NCBI RefSeq assembly: GCF_016808095.1
Contig: NC_068975.1
Span: 33,956,001 to 34,020,000 of the forward strand
Source of the DNA: Vigna angularis
Taxonomy: Eukaryota; Streptophyta; Magnoliopsida; Fabales; Fabaceae
Length of the DNA: 64,000 nucleotides
Direction of reading: 5' to 3'
A program made the position numbers and the translations under genes. Shown in pieces: positions 16,826 to 30,624 of the stretch; position 1 is the stretch's first letter; the number at the start of each line of letters is the position of its first letter. The notes below the pieces were generated by a model, which did no database searches, had not been told where the DNA came from, and was given only the letters and a program-made list of their open reading frames with translations.

Positions 16826-19800
16826 GGAACGTGGGTTTCCTACTGTTTTCTTGTGCAGTTTTTCAAAAGACACAACCACCTAATGCCTGTGACCATTACC
16901 AACTTTTGGTGCTTTTTAGTTTGTACTTAGTGCTTACGTACGAGCAATTTATAATTGCTATTCATAACAAAAAGGCCACAGAAGAAATGTTACTCATATC
17001 TTATCTTACACTATACTCTCCCATCAATGGAACTTTTTTTCGTTAAAATTTATTGAAATTAGAGAATTATGTCTCTTGCATCCTATTTAATTAATTTATT
17101 TCATGTTTTTTAACCTTTAATAAGTTTTAACCAATAATAAAAAAATTCATACACGTGTTTTTGTACTAATTTTAACTATATTTAGAATTTTATTTAAATA
17201 ATTTGTATAATCTTTTCATACAAACTTTTCTTAATAATAATTAAATAATTTTAATTTTTTTTATTAAAAAAGTATCAAGGAAGTTTTATCCTAAAAAAAG
17301 TTAAAAATAAAATTGAAATATTAAACTTTAATAGGTTTTTTTTTATGGATAACTTCTAGGTCATAAAAGATGAATTTCTTAATCTATCTTTATAAAAAAA
17401 GTTTTTAAGTTACTTGTTTAAGAAAAAATCTTTTTAATATTTTTAAACGAGAAAGACAAACATTCTTTATAAATTAAAAATAAACCAAGTATGACTTTAT
17501 TTGTGAATTTTTTTTCTTAATTTATTTAACAAGTAATTTTTAATTTGGGTACAAGTTAAATTTAATCTATAAAAAATAAATTTAATTTTTTTAGTTTTCT
17601 TTGAAAAATACTTAAAGAAGCATATAAAGTGTTTTTTAACTTATGCCATAACAATAATTGCGGGATTGTAGGTCATTTATATTAAAAGGTGGTTAGTGTT
17701 GACTGACCCACAGCTAAAGGTAGCAGAAGTCCTTAATAAGGGCTACCCTCAAAGAGTACGGTAGCGTTGGTGATACATAACACAAGTTATATTGGTAGCT
17801 CTAACCAAAGATTGGAATCCACACCGAGTTATGCAAATTGATTAGCAGCAGCACACCCTCTCAAAAATGTGGAGTCGAATCAGTACGAAAGTCTCTAACT
17901 TCACCCTCTCAAACGTTTGTCTGCATAATTGCCAGCATGTGCGAATTAAACTGTACGTTGACTCGGGTGGTCCTTTAAATTTCACCGATGACAGATTCAT
18001 TGAAACGTGAGAAAAAAAAATTCTAAGATCTAATTAATATAATTAATAGAAGATGACTGCAGTTACACAATCATCATACTTCACTGATCCCAACAACACC
18101 AAAAGCTAAGTCCTTTAGTTAAGACCGAAGGTTAATATCTTTTCTTCATTCACATTTACATTCGTGTGTAAAATGACATACACGAAGAAGGGTGTGCCAA
18201 TATAAATGGTAAAAGTTCAAATCTCCCTTATTGCTCATTGAAATATTAGCCAAAGCAATTAAACCAAAAGTTAATCTTTCATGATTCACATATAACATAC
18301 AAGTGTAAAATGGCATACACCAAAAAAGGGTGTTGCTTTCACATCCATCGATCTGGTTTGAAGGTCAAAATTATGATGGTGAGATCGCTGGTCTATTACA
18401 GCTAAGGTTCTTGTTCATTTATTTAACTGTTGCCTTCGCATTGAATGGTGAGATAATGGTAATGAGTGGGAACTGCCAAATTTCAATAACTGTTGAAATA
18501 GATGGATCATCACTAATCATAGTTATGTCTTTCTTTGAAATTTCGTTCCCTTCATCATCAAACCATTTATTAAAGAACCTTTTAACTAGTAAATGCATAA
18601 TTCGATTCTTAAAAAGAAACAAACATAGAGGCTGACTAAACTAATTGTGCCGGATCAAAGGAACATTATTTTCCAGCTAAATAAAGAACATGTTCAAGAG
18701 TGTATAGATCCTGAATATGTATTTAGCAGTTCCAAAAATTTGACACAAGTGTTTTATGTGTGTTGTAGAATGTAAGGAAAAGTGATAAAGATAAAGGTTG
18801 AAAGAGCAAATATTTTTCTTTCCCTTTACATGTACTGTTCTTATTCTTTTGTAACGAAACATTATGTTGTATTAAGTAGAAGGTAGTTTTTCTGAAAAAT
18901 AGTTGTTATCATTATCGTTCTGCTTTTTGTAATTTATTTCCAACTGCTTATTACAGCATTCGTTTTGGTCTGAAAATCCCAAATGTCAACGTCATCAGAA
19001 AAGTTCGTTTATCTTTCATGCAGGTGCTGATTTTACATACAATTGGTCACTGCACTGCATTTCTGAGAAGTAATTAAGAATTTTTGGACTACCAAGTCAA
19101 TTAAATGTATAAGAAGTTGGGTTTGCTGCCATTTTCTGTGATGGCTGGTAGAGAAATGCATAAATTTCCACTGTACAGTTTTTGTTTAATTTTCTTTCTT
19201 GTAAACTTTGAATATAGGAATTTGAAGTGAGAGTATGAATTTAAAATAAAGCAATAGTTATTGAGTAATAAACCTTTTTATTAAGAGAGTAATTTTCAAT
19301 TATTTTAGAACTGTAAGTGGGAATATATTTGGATTAATCATTAAGAACAACGTAGATTAACTGGCACTTTTAGGTTCTTGTTTGATTTTTTTTTGGTGGA
19401 AATAAAGAGAAAGAAATAAGAAAAATTGTATGTGCGTACACATGAGATCAGGTTATGAAGTTCAGTCAATACACTAACAACACGGCTGTAACTCACGAAC
19501 CTTCGCTCTACCTCCTCTCTCATTCTCTCCCTGTTTCTCGGTTCCGATTGGATTTGGATTATGTTCTGTTGGGTGTGTGATGTGCTTCGCGTGTGATGAA
19601 AATGGAAGAAGATTATGTTGTCTACAAACAAAATCCCATCAGATAAAATAAGATATGAATATGAATTTATATACATCTAACATATTTCCATTGGTAAGAG
19701 GTTTTGAAGTAATATCAAAAATAAATTCGTGAAGCTTTACATCAAAGCGGACAATAAGGGAGGTTAAAACTGAACAAGGTATTAGAGGTACTTTATAATT

Positions 19801-20173
19801 GTTTGTTGGAGTGAGGGTGAAGATGTATGATGAAAGTGGTGATGAATTTGTGTCTGTCTTGTTGAATGGGATAGCATGAATATGGAACTGTTGGTGAAGA
19901 CGAAGGTAGTGGGGAGAGGAATGACGTTGTCTCCTCTGCAAGTTTTATGACCGTGTGACTATGTGATGAAGGTTGGAAGGGATGAAGCGTACAGAAGGAA
20001 GACGCTGAAGTTGAAAGATGAAACAGTGCAGGTGTGAAATATTAGGCTTTAATAAATATATATAATTATATGGACAAAATGGGAAGCAAAGAAAATTTTG
20101 GACGTGCAGTAAGAAAACAATAGGGTGCACAAAGAATCCCCCAATTAAGTTTCTAAAAGAAAGTTTAATAGCT
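16826..20173. other. AT-rich intergenic stretch with degraded repeats
   Basis: No gene is supported. The less AT-rich block at about 17,640-18,010 looks like old repeat sequence but has no readable ends. At 18,120-18,340 two related segments (each with GTGTAAAATG(A/G)CATACAC followed by AAGGGTGT) form a diverged direct duplication. Minus-strand open frames at 19,341-20,178 (77-111 codons) show no domain I recognise. Confidence 0.45.
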
Positions 20174-20182
20174 ATCAATTAT

Positions 20183-21218
20183 GAGAGTTGCTCCCTCCAC
20201 CACCACGAACCACTCCTTGCACCTTCCCATACCTTATTTGCTCTTCTATAAAACGGATGTCAACATCCGTTTCACCTTCAACAGATGTTGACATCCGTAA
20301 CATCCATTTACATATTTTATATTTTAGTTTATTATTTTTATTTAAAAGAAAAAAACTTCAACGGATGTGGCACATCCGTTTAATAGATTTTTAAAAAGTT
20401 TTTTATTTATTATTTAAATAATAATATATAAATTAAAATAATAATAATTATTTTATTAAATAAAATAAAATTAATTTATAAATAATTAAATAATAATTTT
20501 TAAAAAATTAAATAATATTTATATATTAATTTAAAATATAAAAAATTAAAAAACTAAAAACTAAAAAACAAAAAAGGCAACGGATGTCGCCACATCCGTT
20601 AACGGATGTGGCACATCCGTTTTCATATATTTATAAAAAAAATTTAATTATTATTTAAATAATAATACATAAATTAAAATTAATAATAATTATTTTATTA
20701 AATAAAATAAAATTAATTTATAAATAATTAAGTAATAATTTTAAAATAATTAAATTATATTTATATATTAATTTAAAACAAAAAAGATAAAAAAACTAAA
20801 CTAAAAAACAAAAATGCAACGGATGTCGCCACATCCGTAACGGATGTGCACATCCGTTTTAATATATTTATAATAAATTTTTTAATTATTATTTAAATAA
20901 TAATACATAAATTAAAATTAATAATTATTATTTTATTAAATAAAATAAAATTAATTTATAAATAATTAATTAATAATTTTAAAATAATTAAATAATATTT
21001 ATATATTAATTTAAAACAAAAAAAATAAAAGAACTAAAAGCTAAAAAACAAAAAAGGCAACGGATGTGGCATGTCCGTGGAAGCATTTTTTCTTCAACCA
21101 TCCGTTGAAGAAAAGAGGTGGGGTGTAGGATATTTTAAAATATAAAGGATAATTTTGGAATTTTAAAAAAATGTGGTGGTGGAGGGAGCAAAGTGGGGTG
21201 GTGTAGGGAGTAACCCTC
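20183..21218. mobile_element. Non-autonomous Mutator-like element A with 9-bp target duplication
   Basis: A perfect 9-bp direct repeat, ATCAATTAT, lies at 20174-20182 and 21219-21227 and brackets a 1,036-bp element. Its ends are imperfect inverted repeats (GAGAGTTGCTCCCTCCACCA at the left; GAGGGTTACTCCCTACACCA reading in from the right). The right end carries a second inner copy of the repeat (TTTGCTCCCTCCACCACC read inward). A 9-bp duplication is the hallmark of the Mutator superfamily. No transposase is encoded, so it must be mobilised in trans, if at all. The interior is a tandem array of palindromes and AT-rich spacers (20,250-21,080). The ends match those of the neighbouring element at 21,372-22,210. 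Confidence 0.88.
20252..21080. repeat. Ladder of CGGATGT/ACATCCG palindromes with AT-rich spacers
   Basis: Inverted pairs such as AACGGATGTGGCACATCCGT occur in clusters starting near 20,256, 20,359, 20,579, 20,818 and 21,059. The last three intervals are about 220-241 bp. Each spacer is a nearly repeated AT-rich block (containing ATTATTTAAATAATAATA and AATTAATTTATAAATAATTA). The clusters at 20,579 and 20,818 hold two back-to-back hairpins each. The array forms most of Mutator-like element A and could fold into a row of hairpins in single-stranded form. Confidence 0.85.
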
Positions 21219-21371
21219 ATCAATTATTTGCTAGGCTTCTTGGGTCTCAGACAAACTTTTCAATATGCGAGAATTCTACAAATTTAGTGTAATTTTTTTT
21301 TTTAAATTAAGAGTTTTCGAAAAAATTTTGAAATCATGCATTTTGTAATTTACCATTAATCATATTTATTA

Positions 21372-22210
21372 GGGTGTTGCTCCCTCTACCACCCCAAGTA
21401 CTCCTGCACATTCACATGGTTCAGATTTAAACTTATGATATATTGTAAAATTTTATTTATATTTTCCCTTAAATAAGCTTGATTCAATCTTATTTTCATT
21501 GTTCAATATTTTTTTTTCTTCAAATCACTTAATAAATGGTAAAAATTTGTTTTAAATTTCTAGAAAAATGTTTATATATGTGTGTGTTTTTCTTACATTT
21601 AATACCTATAATTTTTAACATTATATTATGTTTTAACTAACCGACATGTTTGACTAAAATAACTTGAATAAAGTATTTAATTTATTAGATAAATAATATA
21701 AAAATATTATTAAATACTTAAAATATAAAAGAAAAGTTATTTGTTAAAGATTTGGTATTTATTTAGTTCATTTGTCATTATAAAGTTAGTATATAATAAT
21801 AATAATAATAATATATTATTTACTATTAATATTATTATGTTTATTATTTTGTATTTGCATCTAACCTTTAAGTTTATAAAATGGAAGTGGTAGAAGCACT
21901 AATATTGAAGTTTCCTCTCAATTTTATATTTTGCAATATATCACAAGTTTATTAAACCATATAAATGCTCCATTAATGTAGAGAGAGAAAGAGAAAGATA
22001 ACGCTTCATTAATGCAGAGAGAGAAAGAGAAAGATTATTGAGGATAGTGGGGAGGTGTAGGGTATTTTTGAAATAAAAGAAAATAGTGGAGAACTGTAGG
22101 GTATTTTTGAAATAAAAGAAAATAGTGGAGAGGTGTAGAGTATTTTTGGAATAAAAGAAAATAGTGAGGAGGTGCAGAAGTACTTGAGAGTGGTGGAGGG
22201 AACAACACCC
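21372..22210. mobile_element. Non-autonomous Mutator-like element B with 9-bp target duplication
   Basis: A perfect 9-bp direct repeat, TATTTATTA, lies at 21363-21371 and 22211-22219 around an 839-bp element. The terminal inverted repeats are about 38 bp: GGGTGTTGCTCCCTCTACCA from the left and GGGTGTTGTTCCCTCCACCA from the right, both continuing to AAGTACT(C/T)CTGCAC. These ends are plainly related to element A. The interior holds a short GAGAGAGAAAGAGAAAGAT duplication (about 21,980-22,036) and a 39-bp tandem repeat near the right end (22,047-22,175). No coding capacity is visible. Confidence 0.9.
22047..22175. repeat. 39-bp tandem repeat inside Mutator-like element B
   Basis: Three copies of a 39-bp unit containing GGTATTTTTGAAATAAAAGA start their TGTAG word at 22056, 22095 and 22134, with a partial fourth at 22173. 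A related sequence (GTGTAGGATATTTTAAAATA) occurs once near the right end of element A, which suggests the array arose by local expansion of a subterminal segment. Confidence 0.85.
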
Positions 22211-22219
22211 TATTTATTA

Positions 22220-25200
22220 ATAACAGAAAGCGTTTTAAAGATAAAAATATATTATTAAAATGTTGAGTTAATTAAAATTTATTTGTATTTCAAGTTTGTA
22301 ACATGCTGCAAAATATAAATATAAATGTCCACAACCATAATAGCTTTTAACATAAGATATGACTTGGATATTTAAATGTATGAAAAAAAGGTATATGTAA
22401 TATCCCAAACAAATAAGCTTACAAACAAAAATATAAAGTGAGTGACTGCTGATTGAGTTAAACCGTTTATTCTATTTTTTAAATGATTTTATATTTGAAT
22501 CACTTTTTCTCATATATTATAATGCATGATAATAATTTTATATGTAATTAAAATGTTCAGATGGTAGTTCTCAATAGCATGAAAATTATGATGCATAAAC
22601 AATTTGACTTTGCAGGCAATATTTTATAACAACTCTAATAATAATGATAACCATTATTTTTATAAATAAGCCTAGAGCTATAATGTGGAAAGATAGCACA
22701 TTAAAATGGAGTCATAAATCTCCTAAGATCTTAATTTACGTGATGCCCATATGTAGTTTAATATATATTATATTACATTAAATTAATATCATATAGATAA
22801 TCATCCTTCATATCCATCCATTTCAGTTAAATAACCTATAAGATTTTTAATTTTTCATAAAAGTTAATTTAAATGGTGTAAAAAATAGTATACTTTAAAA
22901 TGCATCTCTTACAACTTTACTATATCTTTGTGCTCACAATCGCATCCCTCTTAGTGAACTTTTGATACAAATTTTTTTCTCAAAGATTATTTTACTGCAC
23001 TATGGATCCAATCACATTCTTGTGAATGAAATTTTAATGTAAAATTATCTCTTATTAAATCGATCGAATTGTATTTTAAAAAGAATCTATTGCTTACTTA
23101 TGTTTAATCTAAAAAATGATTAAATATTAAATATTATTTTCTTACACATTTTTAAAATTCCTTTCTTTCTATTTTTTATTTGTGGAAACTGTAAAAACTT
23201 TACACACTACAAAGAAATATACCCAACTTTGATCGCAATACATTTTTACATAATTTTTTAACCTTGCCGAACAAGGTTCATGTTGTGAATAGAATTTAGA
23301 ACAGGGGGAAATTGACATTACTATGTTAAACATTAAAAATTAGGATTTGTTTACAGCATATAAAAATTGTATTAAAGATTTGCATAGAATAGTTGGAATA
23401 AATGATTAAAAAGAAGTGTAAGAAAAGTGGATTTTGATGGAGGTGGTTCTTAGTCTAAGAATATGATGGAGCAAGAAAGGGTTGGGATGAATAAAGCAAT
23501 TGAAAATGAAATATAGAGTGTTAATGTCACCATTAACAACCGTACCATATTATTCAACCCCAACTACCTCCATGTCTCTGATTATAAGTTTCTGACGGAA
23601 ACTCCAATACTTTTTCATTTTTGTGTCCTCTGTGCCTCCTCCACTTTCTTTCCCATTCATTTACTCTTCAATATTAAACACTCCTCTCGTGAACCCATGC
23701 CCCACCTTACATCATCCTCAAAAATACATTTACCTCTTCATCTTCTAAATTCTTCTTAAGTTATATCAAATCATTACAATACTATTAATTTTTAACTATT
23801 AGGTGAAATTAATATATTTTTAAATTAATTTTAATTCTACTTCTTTTTATTAAGACTTGTCATATAGCTGACGTTCTTAGTCAAACACTTAGAAATCAAG
23901 TGCGGTTCCAATTACCGCCCAAAAAACAATGGTAGAAACAAGCTACAACACAGTGTAATGCATTGAATGTTTAAGAATTTTCTTCTTGTTTGTTGAAAAT
24001 ATCTATGATGTAAGATACACGTAAAAGGAAGATAAAATATAAGGAATGCCGCTGAGAGTAAATTGGCGTTTCAAACAAATCGTTGAACACCTTATTCTTC
24101 ACATGGAAAATTCTACTCAATTCAATACTTTTTCTTCTTCGTTGGTAACCGATCCTTTTACTAATTTTTTAAAAAAACAAATAAATATTATTTGTAGTGC
24201 AAATAGTTGGAAGAAATAAAATAAAAATGGTGATTTTTGGCATTGAAAATAAAAGTAAAAAGAATGTGATAAAGTTTTGTACGCAGTGGGTGATGAACGT
24301 GATGATTATGGAAAGGAAGAATAAGGATGAGTGTGATGACAATCGTGCACCACTGAAAGGGGTCGATTACTTTAATTTGGAGAATAATATCCATGTTTGA
24401 AATAATATCTACCTCCTAACATTGTCTTGAGGATCTTAGATAAAATTAGTCCAAAAGAAATACCCTCGTACCTTTTCACGATACAAATGAACGTCCAATT
24501 GTTTCTGAGACCACGTATGGATAAAAAAGCACAGAGAGTCGAGGTACAGAGCATCTCCTCTGTGTGTGATCCACCTTCCTTCTAACTTTATGCCAAGAAA
24601 AAGTGTATCAATGACGAAAAGGAAAGAACATTCACCGGTAACATGGTCTAGTCTAGATTCTTCTTGGAACAGATTTAGTGGACTGTGCTATCTTAACAAT
24701 TCAGAATCCCGCATGCTGCACGTTTCAGCCATTCCCACATAATATCCAGCTAGACGCAACTCAGTCTGAACACCCCATTCTTTGACTGGGGAACAGATTC
24801 AATTTCTGAAAACACACGTTAAACAAAATCTCTCCACCCAGAAAACACACACAAATATTGTACTTGTTCACACTATGGTCCAACGTAACAGTTTTAATTC
24901 AATACTCAAAAATCACTAGGCCGGTCCAACCCCTCGACTTTTTGAGATAAAAAAAATAAAGTCGTGTAGTAAGAAGTTGGTACATTGTTTGTGAATGTGT
25001 GGTACAATGTAATAACGCAAAGATGTATATGCACCAATTACATCATCGATTAGGAGAATAAGTAGAAAAGAAGTGGGAGGGGTGGCACTGAACAAATATG
25101 ATATCAGAAATGGTTCCTGTCTCTTTTCTTGAGCATTCTCTGTTCTTACATAATTTAACTCATCACATATGTGTTGAGGCTAACTGCTCCACAACACTTG

Positions 25201-25317
25201 TGGATCTCCTAGATACAATATATTGCTATAATTTCTTATGACTTTAAATTTCAATGAAAGAATCTGTAAAAACTTACAACAAAAATTGGGAACTTAGTAA
25301 ACACAGAAGTTTTACCA
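22220..25317. other. AT-rich intergenic stretch before the PUB17-like gene
   Basis: No gene is supported. Open frames of 60-68 codons near 24,190-24,550 have no recognisable domain. The final few hundred bases before 25,318 probably include the 3'-UTR and terminator of the minus-strand PUB17-like gene. Confidence 0.5.
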
Positions 25318-27468
25318 CTATAAAACAGAAATGGACATTGCTACTGAAACATCACCGGCAAAGCTGGCTTCCCTGGCCGTAGTTGAATTGTCAGCAAATG
25401 CGTAGCCTACACCTAATCCACCGTAAGGTAAAGATGCATGCTCACATCTTTGAAACACTCTCGCAAGTGAAGCTGCTTTTCTTCTTGCACGTTTTGTCCC
25501 TGTAAAAAGAAGGGTTTGAAGTAAGCCAGCCAAAGCTGGCGCCTTCACAACTCTTTCTGTTGCAACTGATCCTCCACTCCGGCATAACTCAAGCAATGCT
25601 GCAACCGCGTTCTCTTTACCTCTCGGCGTTCCACAACGCATCATTCCGATCAAACCAGCAACTGCTGCCTCCTCATTTACCACTGCTTTGGCCCCAATAG
25701 GCTGCCGGACGATCAACACCAGAGCACCGGCTGCTTCTTCTGCAACTCCTTCATTCCCCAAAGCACCAACAAGTGCTGTCACTGCCCCGGCTTCTATCAT
25801 TCTACCACAATTCTCGGGGTGTGTGGAAAGATTGAACAAAGCTGTCACAGCATCCTTCTTTCCTCTCGGAGTCCCCTCTCGCAACAGCCCTGCCAGGGCC
25901 TCAACTGCTCCCATCTCATCTGCAATTATTTTCTTATAGTCATGGACGGCCGATAGGCTGAACAACGTTGCAGCAGCATTTTCCCTTGCCTCTGTGGTGT
26001 GTCCAAATCTCAACACATCAACAATTGATCCTAGACACCCTTCCTCGTCCATGATCCTACTTTTGTTCTTGTCAAAAATGGACAAATTGAGCAGTGCAGT
26101 CACGGAATTCTCCTGAGCGACAGCATTGGGCGATGAAAGTAAATTCCTAAGATAGGGAATCGCCCCTGCTTCTGCAATGAATGAGCGGTTTTCCTTTCCC
26201 GTTTTTGCAAGCAACCTAATCTCCCGAGCAGCCACAGTCTTCCCAGCCTGAGAACCTCCAGCAAGCTGCTGAATAAGAAGCTTCGCTGTGGCTCTGTTTG
26301 CTTCAACGGCAGCTTTGGTAGGACAAGCTGTTGTAAAACCTTCACCAATCGCATCCATGACCTCCGATGGATCGAGAGGAACTCCATGTGCGGTGCACCA
26401 CTGCACAATCAAATTCCTCAGAGCACGGTTCGGAACAAGGCGAGTGTGTGCAAGCAATTGACCTGTTTTGGGACAAGTAGTGTGCCCTTCTTCCATCCAC
26501 CTTGAAATGGAACTCCTGTCATATGTTTGACCAGTGGAAATAATTACAGGATCTCTCATCAAATCCAATGAAATTGGACAGGAGAAGTCCTTAGGAACAG
26601 TAAAAAAGGTTTCTGCAATTTCCCGGGTAATCATCCTCTTCTTAGGTTTCTTCCGACTCCCGTTCTCTAGACCAAGTTCATCCTCCTCAAAGCCAAAAAG
26701 CAAAAACCTGCAATACCTAGTCATAGCCACCAACCCATTAAGCACAGAAATAGTAGGCTCAATGTCACCCTCGTGATTAACAATCTGCTCCTCCAAGGCC
26801 TCAATTTCAGTCCTACAACTATCTGCATCCACAATCTGCAATTTCTCAACATAGAAAGATCTCAATTCAGCAGAATCAGGAATCCTTCCATTCTCAAACT
26901 CGTCAAGAAAGGAAAAGAAAAGAATCCTGAGAGCATCGTCCTTCATATCTATAAAAAGCTTAGCTCTCCTCGACTGCTTCTGCAAGAGCTGAACCTGTTC
27001 CCTAATATCCTTACTCAACAACACATCCTTAACGGGAAAAACATCCAAAAGGGTCGAAATTTCCTGGTTCAAATCGTGGAAGTGACCAGAGATGGAATGG
27101 TTCTGAAGCAAGAGCCACAACTTACTCGATTGGGCGCAGTAATCGAGGAGAATCTTGGAGCGGTAGAGCAAGAGGTAAAGCTCCTTGAGACAAAGCACCG
27201 CCGTGGGTGGAAGACAAGAAGAACCTGAATCGGAATCACGCAAATACTCCAAAAGCAACTGGAAAGCCTCGACTCGTCGGATCAGAGACCGGGAGTTCTT
27301 GCGCTGGAAGAAGAAGCAACGGTTAGAAAAACATGACACAATCTCGCGGGCAACGGAGAGAAGGGTCTGAACCAAAGCGACGTCACTTAAGTCAACGGGG
27401 GCCAGAAACGCGTCCAACGTCGGCGACCTCCTCCGCCTGAGCGACGAGAAAATTGCTCCTGAAGCCAT
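25318..27468 (-). CDS. PUB17: U-box/ARM-repeat E3 ubiquitin ligase, PUB17-like
   Basis: This E3 ligase transfers ubiquitin from an E2 through its U-box. The Arabidopsis PUB17/tobacco ACRE276 group is a positive regulator of plant immune cell death. The intronless frame encodes 716 residues, close to the roughly 730 of Arabidopsis PUB17. I place the start at 27468 (MASGAIFSSLRRRRSP), the conserved beginning; the frame is open a little further upstream but has no ATG there. Domains in order: N-terminal UND region (about 10-260, with LYLLLYRSKILLDYCAQSSK), U-box (about 290-358, with TVPKDFSCPISLDLMRDPVI, STGQTYDRSSI and CPKTGQ), then tandem ARM repeats (about 390-675, with AREIRLLAKTGKENR, QENSVTALLNLSIFDKNKSR and GTPRGKKDAVTALFNLSTHP). 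The C-terminus ends ARRKAASLARVFQR plus a short variable tail. The match across the full length makes PUB17 orthology likely. Confidence 0.95.
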   Translation of the reverse strand: MASGAIFSSLRRRRSPTLDAFLAPVDLSDVALVQTLLSVAREIVSCFSNRCFFFQRKNSRSLIRRVEAFQLLLEYLRDSDSGSSCLPPTAVLCLKELYLLLYRSKILLDYCAQSSKLWLLLQNHSISGHFHDLNQEISTLLDVFPVKDVLLSKDIREQVQLLQKQSRRAKLFIDMKDDALRILFFSFLDEFENGRIPDSAELRSFYVEKLQIVDADSCRTEIEALEEQIVNHEGDIEPTISVLNGLVAMTRYCRFLLFGFEEDELGLENGSRKKPKKRMITREIAETFFTVPKDFSCPISLDLMRDPVIISTGQTYDRSSISRWMEEGHTTCPKTGQLLAHTRLVPNRALRNLIVQWCTAHGVPLDPSEVMDAIGEGFTTACPTKAAVEANRATAKLLIQQLAGGSQAGKTVAAREIRLLAKTGKENRSFIAEAGAIPYLRNLLSSPNAVAQENSVTALLNLSIFDKNKSRIMDEEGCLGSIVDVLRFGHTTEARENAAATLFSLSAVHDYKKIIADEMGAVEALAGLLREGTPRGKKDAVTALFNLSTHPENCGRMIEAGAVTALVGALGNEGVAEEAAGALVLIVRQPIGAKAVVNEEAAVAGLIGMMRCGTPRGKENAVAALLELCRSGGSVATERVVKAPALAGLLQTLLFTGTKRARRKAASLARVFQRCEHASLPYGGLGVGYAFADNSTTAREASFAGDVSVAMSISVL

Positions 27469-27845
27469 TGAAGAAGTTTTAGGGTTTCCACGTTGAAACA
27501 CACTCGAGGGATTCAATACGTTGTTGTCTTCGATAAACTGATGGTAATTTTAAGAACCCAGAAAATGTTTGAGGCGAAATATAAGAACTTGCGGAAGTTT
27601 CAGATCTGGGGAGGGGGAGAGAATAAATTTTCCAGGAAAAGAAACAGAGAAAGAAAGAAGAAAGAAAGAGTATGAATAAGTTGTTGTTTTGGGTGGGGTT
27701 TTGAATGTTGAAAGGGTTAAGAAATAAGAAGATGTAATGAGGATGGAGAAATAAAAAATGGAGGAAATCCGCGTATGAGTTAGAGAGGAAAAGAAAGAAG
27801 GAGTGAATTTGCTAAGACTTTGTTGTGTGCTCTTTTTTTTCCAAT
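27469..27845 (-). promoter_or_regulatory. Leader and proximal promoter of the PUB17-like gene
   Basis: Read on the minus strand this region is strongly CT-rich (CTTTCTTTCTTCTTTCTTTC near 27,640-27,675), the usual character of a long plant 5' leader. No clear TATA box could be assigned. Confidence 0.35.

Positions 27846-30624
<2,779 letters not shown>

Noticed and set aside
18180..18240. A tRNA-like B-box (AAAAGTTCAAATCTCC)
   Set aside because: No matching A-box, acceptor stem or anticodon arm could be folded from the surrounding bases.
19341..20178. Three adjacent minus-strand frames (77-111 codons) as a split gene
   Set aside because: No domain, no convincing splice sites, low-complexity composition.
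25688..27370. Plus-strand open frames opposite the PUB17-like gene
   Set aside because: They are antisense shadows of a strongly conserved coding sequence and show no domain of their own.
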